This document shows positions 26,601 to 32,538 of a stretch of DNA of 48,233 nt, piece by piece. The notes beneath the pieces are model-generated. The model had not been told where the DNA came from. It saw only the letters and a list, made by a program, of their open reading frames with translations, and did not search any database. The stretch is from JAFGSZ01 sp964492185 (GTDB lineage Bacteria; Bacteroidota; Bacteroidia; Bacteroidales; UBA10428), in assembly GCA_964492185.1 (NCBI GenBank), contig CAZBJH010000010.1:1-48233 (forward strand). The letters are read 5' to 3'. A program made the translations under genes and the position numbers. The first letter of the stretch is position 1. Every line of letters begins with the position of its first letter.

Positions 26601-27319
26601 ATGATATATTCCATTTTGAACCGGTATCCGGTTCTACTTACACGGTAACCGGAATAGGCTACCATTCAACCGGTGGATTCAGGATCCTCTTACGGTCGGC
26701 AGATGATATCACAGAATATGTGCCGGAGAATGAAGCACCTGAGATCAGCGGGGTTACCATCACACCCGAAACCATTTATGAAGATGATGACATTTCAATA
26801 ACCGCGACCATTACTGATGATACATACGTGGAATCCAATTCAGTATACCTGTTTTACGGTTATTCAGCAGGTGATTATCCGAACAAGATCACCATTGAAC
26901 GTTCAGACATAAACGGGGATGTGTTTGAAGCTACCATACCGGCACAGGATCCGGGCATTACGGTCTATTATAAAATAACGGTAAACGACAGTGATACTGA
27001 TGATCCTAAATCGACAGATTATGAAGGCAGCTTTTATATTAATTTGCCTGTTGCTACGGAAGAACTCCTGATCTCCGATGAAATTTTGATCTATCCAAAT
27101 CCCAGCGAGGGAATATTCTTCATCAGGCTGCCGGATAATCTGCCACAAACGTATACCATCGAGATCATCGCGCGGGACGGAAGCATTGTCTATAAGAACA
27201 GGATCACAAATCATAGTGAGTTCATTAAGATAAACAGCGGAGATCTTAATAAAGGATTATTTTATATTTCCTTCCTAACAGAAAACGACAGAATAACCGG
27301 AAAACTGATCATAAAGTAA
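23654..27319 (+). CDS. large T9SS-secreted multidomain protein (Ig-like, lamin-tail, OB-fold, sorting domain)
   Basis: 1221 aa, with a signal peptide ending SINAQ (about residue 25). In order: a Fn3-like domain to about 125; an Ig-like domain (SPVGGNTYFVGDSAVIEWTS); a Big_5/SbsA Ig-like domain (about 228-338, SPPNEEVNVDTSPSLEIIFNE); a cadherin-like cap (about 345-425); a second Fn3-like; a lamin-tail domain from about 540 (LIISEYIEGSDNNKAIEIYNGTG); an OB-fold-like region (about 835-955, YVTAVKSDGFFIQD); another Ig-like; and a type A sorting domain (about 1140-1221, ILIYPNPSEGIFFIRL...LIIK). No catalytic domain is seen, so adhesion or surface structure is likely. Confidence 0.88.
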   Translation: MKKTTPSILLFIVSLLLTFISINAQTAPDFLPDYPKTYNIRDDKFTLVVQMDMNCTVYHVTRPAADPALNRTEILAGDAFVATANDSAGVIVTGLDAETDYKIYILACNDEAVPDCQEDSTVLEITTTPPRSLDLTSPVGGNTYFVGDSAVIEWTSANIDSFMIWIYDPQVPHWFDPTNNNPFGPQWSGYKLPIPLDAGTDSVNIRIADAQDTTFCDESGFLYLADTIDPEIISLSPPNEEVNVDTSPSLEIIFNERVFKGDEGTITIRKKADDSEVESIQIGNTKITVARELVTISPSVPLDVSTEYYVEISPGTFTDFQDNEFPGIAGNDTWSFTTIPDNEAEILNFILDQEAGEAVINSVNATVEVELLYGTQADSLFPEITVSPGAVIDPASGDSIDLTNPVTYTVTAEDGTTTKEWTVTASEAEEDLIPPAFIDPFPLIKKITTEGFEIAVQLNEKGRIYYLVQNSGDPAPQKQDVLEGGTIPVEQDSLTFRGTITGLTAGAAYDVYLIAEDNQLIPNVQDELRVLKVTLKTPVITDDLIISEYIEGSDNNKAIEIYNGTGSDIDLSEYALKQSNNGAGWGRIMVDETPVDSVVYVLQLTGTLPDGDVHVIYNAGSREEIIRVGDTVTTYDDSTPGSRIAAFNGDDAIGLFKNEVLIDAIGYPDEDPGNAWDVAGVDEATVDHTLARKLTVTSGNTDWSVSAGTDAGNSEWVVYEQDNFDYLGFHGEPTGNTKPGIHYILTEPEKPDETDEVIIKSYITDADGIITDAILAWGTESGHLINIIPMMVLTGDTAYSAETAIPAREPVTTVYYMITATDDDNESTGEKASYTIPLNVSISDIQFTTDPSGDSPYLGTFVSTSGYVTAVKSDGFFIQDSVKAWNGIFVYDNGDNDVQAGDSVTLSGTVDENSGLTVIKNIDYIQVDQIDHELPPVVLNPDEVTEPYESVLITILDGRCTDADAGDGMWEISDGEDTLLVDDDIFHFEPVSGSTYTVTGIGYHSTGGFRILLRSADDITEYVPENEAPEISGVTITPETIYEDDDISITATITDDTYVESNSVYLFYGYSAGDYPNKITIERSDINGDVFEATIPAQDPGITVYYKITVNDSDTDDPKSTDYEGSFYINLPVATEELLISDEILIYPNPSEGIFFIRLPDNLPQTYTIEIIARDGSIVYKNRITNHSEFIKINSGDLNKGLFYISFLTENDRITGKLIIK

Positions 27320-27338
27320 CCATAACAAAAACAGTATA

Positions 27339-27367
27339 AAAAGGCGGATTTTTTATCCGCCTTTATT
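27339..27367 (+). terminator. rho-independent terminator of the T9SS substrate gene
   Basis: AAGGCGGAT and ATCCGCCTT form a perfect 9-bp stem with a loop of five T, flanked by A and T tracts, 20 bases after the stop codon. It is the clearest intrinsic terminator in the window. Confidence 0.85.
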
Positions 27368-27544
27368 ATTTATCCAACATTAATAATTGGCCGTTTATCA
27401 AAACAATATAAACACCTGTCATGCAGCAGGTAAAAAATGTAACAAAAGGCTGCTGCTATCGTATTATTTCAAAAATCTCCCGGTCATTACAATTTCCATG
27501 GAGATAATTTGTTTTAATACAAGGTTTAACTAAAAATTCAGGTA

Positions 27545-27670
27545 ATGAAAAAAATTATTGTAGTTTTCGTAGCAGCTTTAATGTTGGCAGGTGTATTAAC
27601 TTCTTGTAACGAACAAGTTTGTCCCGCGTATGTTAAGGGAGAACCTCAGCAGGTAGAAAATCACGGATAG
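27545..27670 (+). CDS. micro-lipoprotein with VCPAY motif (first paralogue)
   Basis: A 41-aa ORF encoding MKKIIVVFVAALMLAGVLTS then CNEQVCPAYV and a short polar tail. The hydrophobic segment ends in a good lipobox (LTSC, lipidated C21). The mature lipopeptide would be only 21 residues, with a second Cys five residues after the lipid Cys. The paralogue 62 bases downstream shares lipobox position, size and the VCPAY sequence with different codons, which strongly supports coding. I do not recognise a characterised family. Possible roles (envelope factor, cofactor- or partner-binding peptide) are speculative. Confidence 0.8.
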   Translation: MKKIIVVFVAALMLAGVLTSCNEQVCPAYVKGEPQQVENHG

Positions 27671-27698
27671 AGATTGCTTTATAACAAAAAAGATTACT

Positions 27699-27706
27699 TA
27701 TTTTTG
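27699..27706 (+). promoter_or_regulatory. -7 box before the second micro-lipoprotein
   Basis: TATTTTTG matches TAnnTTTG. A TTG lies 22 bases upstream (27674-27676) and the ATG is 27 bases downstream, so the second paralogue may have its own promoter. Confidence 0.5.
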
Positions 27707-27732
27707 AAAAGTAATAATAAATAACATATATT

Positions 27733-27864
27733 ATGAAAAAATTGTTAGCCCTGACGGTTGCCTGTATATTTGTTATCGCACTTTTAATTTCCTGTGGTAG
27801 CAGTAAAGTTTGTCCGGCTTACGCTTCAGAAGATACAGAACAGTCAGATACTGAAAACAGCTAA
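27733..27864 (+). CDS. micro-lipoprotein with VCPAY motif (second paralogue)
   Basis: A 43-aa ORF encoding MKKLLALTVACIFVIALLIS then CGSSKVCPAY and an acidic, serine-rich tail (SEDTEQSDTENS). Lipobox LISC gives lipidated C21; the CPAY Cys follows six residues later. Compared with its upstream paralogue, signal peptide and tail differ freely while VCPAY is kept (three of its five codons differ synonymously). It is followed after 85 bases by a barrel-like protein gene on the same strand, a possible partner. Confidence 0.82.
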   Translation: MKKLLALTVACIFVIALLISCGSSKVCPAYASEDTEQSDTENS

Positions 27865-27949
27865 ACTTTTCCCTCCTTATTTTTAATTTTTTATTCGTAT
27901 TTTAGCCTCTTATGAAGATGTTTCATATATTATATGAAGAGGTTGATAT

Positions 27950-28750
27950 ATGCGTATAGTTCATGTCCTCATATTGTTGATTTATATCCTTCAACCAGCC
28001 TGTGGGCAGGGTGAAATTGAGGAACAGGAAAAGATATTCTACCGTAATGAACGAACAATTGCATTTCTGTTAAATTCAAATGGCATGGCTGCAAATTTCC
28101 GGTATGCCAAAAGAATCGATGCATTTAAAAAAACAACCTACGAAGTTGAATTAGCAAATATCAAGCATCCGAAAGAAGAACGGCTTTCCACCAACACTTA
28201 TCCTGCAAGCGGAAGTTTTGTTTACGGAAAAACCAATCTTTTCATCAACTTACGCGGCGGTATCGGTTTACAAAATGAAATTTTCAGAAAACGGGACCGT
28301 GGCGGTATTTCTATCCGTTACTTTTACAATGTCGGCCCTGCAATTGGTTTCCTTAAACCCATTTATTATAAAATCCTGTACTACGATAACAACAATCCCA
28401 CGGGACCGGGTATAAGAAAAATAGAAAAATTTGAGACAAGCAATCATACATCAACCGGTTATATTGAAGGCAAAGCATCATTTTTCAAAGGTTTTGACGA
28501 ACTGTCAGTTGTTCCCGGTGCTTATGGTAAAATAGGTTTTACATTTGAGTTCAGCAAATTTGATGAAGTATTTCATGCAATTGAAACGGGGATTATATTC
28601 GATGCCTTTCTGAAAAAAATGCCCATCATGGCAGTTGAAAACGACAGCAGATTTTTTTTCGCACTTTTTGTAAGCTACCGCTTTGGAAAAGTTATCGATG
28701 CCCAATTCCGCGGTCAGCCGGACGAAATTGACAAAATCCTTTTGGAATAG
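27950..28750 (+). CDS. predicted outer-membrane beta-barrel protein, unknown function
   Basis: 266 aa with a signal peptide (MRIVHVLILLIYILQPACGQ). The mature part alternates hydrophobic and polar residues in strand-like runs (RTIAFLLNSNGMAANFRYA, TTYEVELANIKH, GKTNLFINLRGGIGLQ, GGISIRYFYNVGPAIGFL, SRFFFALFVSYRFGKVIDA), which suggests a 10-12-strand barrel. A repeated K-x-F-x-G pattern is absent and no named family is recognised. The C-terminus (QPDEIDKILLE) is a periplasmic-type tail, not a terminal aromatic strand. It lies directly downstream of the two VCPAY micro-lipoproteins on the same strand. Confidence 0.72.
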   Translation: MRIVHVLILLIYILQPACGQGEIEEQEKIFYRNERTIAFLLNSNGMAANFRYAKRIDAFKKTTYEVELANIKHPKEERLSTNTYPASGSFVYGKTNLFINLRGGIGLQNEIFRKRDRGGISIRYFYNVGPAIGFLKPIYYKILYYDNNNPTGPGIRKIEKFETSNHTSTGYIEGKASFFKGFDELSVVPGAYGKIGFTFEFSKFDEVFHAIETGIIFDAFLKKMPIMAVENDSRFFFALFVSYRFGKVIDAQFRGQPDEIDKILLE

Positions 28751-28759
28751 ATTGTTAAA

Positions 28760-28880
28760 TAGTGCCCGTCTATAAAGTTGGTAAAATGCTTAAATATACA
28801 GGTGTCTGTTCAGAAGGTTCCATTTGCAAGGCTTGCGCGGTCCGAAAATGCGGAGTTTACTATTGTAAATGACTATTTTG
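28760..28880 (+). repeat. MITE-like repeat, core II, right end missing (copy D28)
   Basis: It starts TAGTGCCCGTCTATAAAG and contains the GGTAAAATG and GGTGTCTGTTCAGAAGG junction and CATTTGCAAGGCTTGCGCGG. It runs through half of the core-II hairpin, then diverges (GTAAATGACTATTTTG) and lacks the ACAGACACTA end. It lies ten bases after the barrel-protein stop and ahead of the gap promoter. Confidence 0.8.
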
Positions 28881-28956
28881 AAAACAAGAGCAACTAAATT
28901 ATAACCAGCCGGATAATTATCAAACTTTCCCGAATATTAAAAACTCTTTATCCTTT

Positions 28957-28987
28957 TTGACCAATTGAATTAATTTTTTTATTTTTG
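28957..28987 (+). promoter_or_regulatory. gap promoter (Bacteroidota type)
   Basis: TTG (28957-28959), a 20-base spacer and TATTTTTG (28980-28987) match the consensus. The gap ATG is about 50 bases downstream. Confidence 0.7.
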
Positions 28988-29038
28988 CATTTCATTTTCC
29001 CAAGTTACTATTAATAATTAAATAATATCATTTAAACT

Positions 29039-30046
29039 ATGGCAAAAATTAAAGTAGGAATCAATGGTTTTGGCCGCATTGGAAGATTAGTATTTCGTGC
29101 TGCTATGAATCAGAATAATATTGAAATAGCAGGTATCAATGATTTGATAAATGTCGATTACATGGCTTATATGCTGAAATACGATTCAACCCACGGTCGC
29201 TTTCAGGGTAGTGTTGAGGTTAAAGACGGCAAACTGATTGTTAACGGAAATCCTATCCGTGTGACATCAGAAAAAAATCCTGCAGATCTGAAATGGAGTG
29301 ATATAGGAGTTGAATATGTTGTTGAATCAACAGGTCTTTTCCTTACTAAAGAAAAAGCCCGGGGCCATATTGATGCAGGCGCAAAAAAAGTGATCATGTC
29401 AGCACCTTCGAAAGACGATACGCCTATGTTTGTTATGGGTGTAAACCAAAAAAGTTACAGCAATGACATGAGCTTTATTTCTCTCGCTTCCTGCACGACC
29501 AACTGTCTGGCACCGATAGCGAAAGTCCTCCACGACAATTTTGTAATTACGGAAGGATTAATGACAACAATTCATGCTACAACATCAACCCAAAGAACAG
29601 TTGACGGGCCCTCGATGAAAGACTGGAGAGGCGGACGGGGTGCTTCACAGAATATTATTCCATCATCCACAGGTGCAGCAAAAGCTGTTGGGAAAGTAAT
29701 TCCCGAACTGAACGGTAAACTTACAGGAATGGCATTTCGTATACCGACCCCGGACGTGTCGGTAGTTGACCTTACCTGCCGCCTGGAAAAATCCACCACT
29801 TATGAAGAGATATGCAAATTAATGAAAAAGGCTTCAGAAAATGAATTGAAGGGAATTCTGGGATACACTGAAGAAGCGGTTGTTTCAAATGACTTTTTAG
29901 GGGATCCGAGAACATCAATTTTTGATGCAGGAGCCGGTATTATGTTAAATCCCAACTTTGTGAAAGTAGTATCATGGTATGACAATGAAATGGGATATTC
30001 AACTAAAGTATGTGAATTCATCGAGTATATGAATTCAGTAAAATAG
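29039..30046 (+). CDS. gap: glyceraldehyde-3-phosphate dehydrogenase, type I
   Basis: 335 aa. The NAD-binding start INGFGRIGRLVFRA is followed by the catalytic SCTTNC with nucleophile C152, and TVDGPSMKDWRGGR and STGAAKAVGKVIPELNGKL of the catalytic domain. The second residue of the NAD pocket motif is INDL (Asp), typical of NAD-dependent glycolytic enzymes. It has its own promoter and is monocistronic. The TAG stop codon coincides with the first three bases of a repeat copy that begins at 30044. Confidence 0.98.
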   Translation: MAKIKVGINGFGRIGRLVFRAAMNQNNIEIAGINDLINVDYMAYMLKYDSTHGRFQGSVEVKDGKLIVNGNPIRVTSEKNPADLKWSDIGVEYVVESTGLFLTKEKARGHIDAGAKKVIMSAPSKDDTPMFVMGVNQKSYSNDMSFISLASCTTNCLAPIAKVLHDNFVITEGLMTTIHATTSTQRTVDGPSMKDWRGGRGASQNIIPSSTGAAKAVGKVIPELNGKLTGMAFRIPTPDVSVVDLTCRLEKSTTYEEICKLMKKASENELKGILGYTEEAVVSNDFLGDPRTSIFDAGAGIMLNPNFVKVVSWYDNEMGYSTKVCEFIEYMNSVK

Positions 30047-30209
30047 TGCCCGCCTATAAAGTAGTCAAAATATTTGACTGGTCACGTATCTGTTCTGAAG
30101 GTTCCATTTGCAAAGCTCGCGCGGTTCGGAAAAGCGGGGTTTACTAGTCGTAAACGAGCAATTTTCGGGCAAGCGTAACGCGGATATCGGACATTATGGA
30201 CAGACACTA
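30044..30209 (+). repeat. MITE-like repeat, core II, full length (copy D30)
   Basis: A full-length copy from TAGTGCCCGCCTATAAAG to ATTATGGACAGACACTA. It has the 5' module (GTCAAAATATTTGACTGGTCACGTATCTGTTC), CATTTGCAAAGCTCGCGCGG, and the core-II hairpin around GTTTACTAGTCGTAAAC. Its first three bases are the stop codon of gap. Confidence 0.85.
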
Positions 30210-30232
30210 AATAAGACCAAAAACAGGCATAC

Positions 30233-30264
30233 AAAAAGGGGATCATATACAGGTCCCTTTTTTT
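30233..30264. terminator. probable bidirectional terminator between gap and the SiaC-like gene
   Basis: AAAAAGGG and CCCTTTTT form an 8-bp stem, extended by imperfect GATC/GGTC pairing, followed by a T run on the plus strand and by T's on the minus strand. It serves the convergent gap and siaC-like genes. Confidence 0.65.
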
Positions 30265-30270
30265 ATCCGA

Positions 30271-30648
30271 TCAAATATACTCAATAAGGTTAAAAGGTAC
30301 TTTTATTGTCTTTTTGTAATGATCTCCAAGACTGAAAATTGCTTCATCATCTTCTTCATAGTACCAGTTTATAACACAATTCTTCCCATCATCATACATC
30401 TTCTTTGCTATTCTCAATATTCCCAGCAGGTACTTGGATGATCCGCTGTTAACATATTCCAGATTAAGCTCCAGTATAGTCCTTTCCGCGGGATCATCAT
30501 AATATTCTTCAATCCATGCAATGAGCTTTTCAAAAAATTCACCGGGATTTTCCGGAATTGACCGTCCTTCGATCCTTAATATACCGTCGCCGGGATTAAA
30601 ATCGATCCGGGGTGTAGTAGCTGTTTTTTCAATTTGTAAAGGCTGCAT
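30271..30648 (-). CDS. SiaC-family (DUF1987) regulatory phosphoprotein
   Basis: 125 aa. The features TPRIDFNPGDGILRIEGRSIPENPGEFF, then YVNSGSSKYLLGIL and a late CVINWYYEEDDEAIFSLGDHY, match the small STAS-like SiaC/DUF1987 family. In Pseudomonas, SiaC is phosphorylated on a residue in the helix-start region and controls a diguanylate cyclase. Here the usual SiaA phosphatase and SiaB kinase are not adjacent; the upstream neighbour on the same strand is a MacB-type permease 71 bases away. Signalling through phosphorylation is inferred from the family. Confidence 0.85.
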   Translation of the reverse strand: MQPLQIEKTATTPRIDFNPGDGILRIEGRSIPENPGEFFEKLIAWIEEYYDDPAERTILELNLEYVNSGSSKYLLGILRIAKKMYDDGKNCVINWYYEEDDEAIFSLGDHYKKTIKVPFNLIEYI

Positions 30649-30719
30649 ATCTACTTGTTAATCAATAAATAATATTTATTTAATTCACAATACTGTTATT
30701 CATCCACGCCAATATCCTG

Positions 30720-31964
30720 TTATTCATAACGTAACGCGACTATCGGATCAAGACGGGATGCCTTTAGGGCAGGAAAAAATCCCGAGATCAAACCGACAAC
30801 CGTGCATAATATTAATCCGGCGATCATCCATTTCCAGGGAACAATAAACGGTGATTTCAATACCATCGAAACAATATTCCCGACAATTATTCCCAGTATT
30901 ATTCCGATAATTGCTCCATACTGACAGATCAGTACCGCTTCAAACAGGAACTGCTGTTTAATAAAACCGCGCTTTGCTCCTATTGCCTTTCGTATACCAA
31001 TTTCCCTGGTTCTCTCCGTAACCGAAACCAGCATGATGTTCATCAGTCCGATAGCAGCTCCGAAAAGAGTTACTATACCAATGACAGTGGCAGCGATAGT
31101 CACAAATTTTATGTTTTCAATGAACATCTTTGAAAGGTTGTCGCTTTTGTTAATAACAAAATCCGATTCATCGGTGACATGCAAATTACGCGTTATTCTG
31201 AACAGGCTTTCCGCCTGGCCGACAGTTTGTTCATACAAAGTATGACTTCGCGGAGTTATGCTTATGGAATAATTCATTTCAGGACGCGAAAAATATTGCC
31301 TTACAACGGTATATGGCAACAGACAAACATTATCACTACTGTTAATTGCTGTCCCCTTTTCTCCCAACACACCTATTACTTTAAATTTCCCATTACCGAT
31401 TGAGATCACTTCTCCAATCACCGGTTCATTCGATTCGAAAAGTTTATTCACCAGTTCGTTTCCGATAACAACAAAATTCCGGTTCATTTCAATTTCCTGC
31501 TCTGTAAAAAACCGGCCTTTGTCAATTTCATAACCTGCTGTAATAAGGTAGTTTTCATCGGTTCCTGTAACAGAAACGTTGGGATTCGTTTTATTCGATC
31601 CGCGCCGGATTGTTGCCATACCGGTAGCATGGACAGAAATCGAGATCGTGGCAGGCATATTAAACCGTGCTTTAAAATCCCGTGCCTGACGATATGAAAT
31701 ATAGTCATAATTTCTGCGCCTCTGACGTTGGTTACCAATCTGGATATCCATACCGCGGCTCTCAATAGTAAATGTATTTGCACCCATTGTTGCAAACTGA
31801 CTGCTTATTGATCCTTTGATCGAGTCAATAGCCGTTAGGATCCCTACCAAAGCCATAATACCGAAGCCAATTATCAATACTGTAAGAATAGTTCTGACTA
31901 TATTGGCCCTGATGGATGCCGTTGATATCCGGTACATTTCCTGTAAAACAGCCAGGTATTTCAT
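30720..31964 (-). CDS. MacB/FtsX-type ABC transporter permease
   Basis: 414 aa. A first TM (about 25-45, TVLIIGFGIMALVGILTAID) is followed by a periplasmic MacB core domain of about 220 residues (VTGTDENYLITAGYEIDKGRFF). Three C-terminal TMs include the FtsX signature ERTREIGIRKAIGAKRGFIKQQFLFEA and end RLDPIVALRYE. Such permeases act with a separate MacB-like ATPase in mechanotransmission-type export or lipoprotein trafficking. No ATPase gene is in the window next to it. It is probably cotranscribed with the SiaC-like gene. Confidence 0.92.
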   Translation of the reverse strand: MKYLAVLQEMYRISTASIRANIVRTILTVLIIGFGIMALVGILTAIDSIKGSISSQFATMGANTFTIESRGMDIQIGNQRQRRRNYDYISYRQARDFKARFNMPATISISVHATGMATIRRGSNKTNPNVSVTGTDENYLITAGYEIDKGRFFTEQEIEMNRNFVVIGNELVNKLFESNEPVIGEVISIGNGKFKVIGVLGEKGTAINSSDNVCLLPYTVVRQYFSRPEMNYSISITPRSHTLYEQTVGQAESLFRITRNLHVTDESDFVINKSDNLSKMFIENIKFVTIAATVIGIVTLFGAAIGLMNIMLVSVTERTREIGIRKAIGAKRGFIKQQFLFEAVLICQYGAIIGIILGIIVGNIVSMVLKSPFIVPWKWMIAGLILCTVVGLISGFFPALKASRLDPIVALRYE

Positions 31965-32071
31965 ATCAGGTTGTTTAAGCTATGTTTTCAGGATTAAAAA
32001 TAAGCAATTTCATTTATAACGGTACCTGATTGTATGAAAATATTCAAACAGCCTGCATTACAAACTACATT

Positions 32072-32337
32072 AATAATACAGGATATGACAATATAGCCTG
32101 CATTATTGGCTTCGCCGAGCTAAAGGTTCATAAAAATGAATGAGAATTATGTAATATGTTGAAGAACATTAAAATAACAAATTAGAACCGTGAAATATAT
32201 TTTTCATTCATTTTTACAAAGTGCGCCAATTTCAGGGCATCTGCTTCGTCGCGAAAGCTTCGCGGTAGGGTTCTACAGCTTCAGCTTCTGACGCCTTGCA
32301 TCTGCCCCAAACTTGACGCATGAATAATACAGGATAT
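32072..32337. repeat. composite repeat bounded by AATAATACAGGATAT direct repeats
   Basis: The same 15 bases, AATAATACAGGATAT, occur at 32072-32086 and 32323-32337. Between them lie CCTGCATTATTGGCTTCGCC, a perfect 12-bp inverted repeat (AAAAATGAATGA at 32132-32143 and TCATTCATTTTT at 32204-32215), and a GC-richer stretch with GCGAAAGCTTCGC and several GCTTC boxes. The left part and right end recur at 36013-36060 and 36125-36160. It fills most of the 574-base space before aconitase. I see no ORF. Confidence 0.6.
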
Positions 32338-32538
32338 ATTGGGTAAAACGTGTTTTTTAGTGAACAGTATATAAACTGCATATGTTACCTGAGTAGTCAC
32401 CCGTGATCAGCATCCGGCAACCGGTTATATTCCCAGATCAGCATGAGCATAAAAAAATATAACAAGATATCCGATTATTTGAATAAGAAATTTATTATGA
32501 TTTCTTTATTTTGCGGTACATTTTAAAAAATACAGAAT

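Noticed and set aside
32443..32526. 27-codon ORF just before aconitase
   Set aside because: It starts MSIKKYNKISDYL, but has no ribosome binding site, no paralogue and no recognisable pattern; more likely leader DNA.
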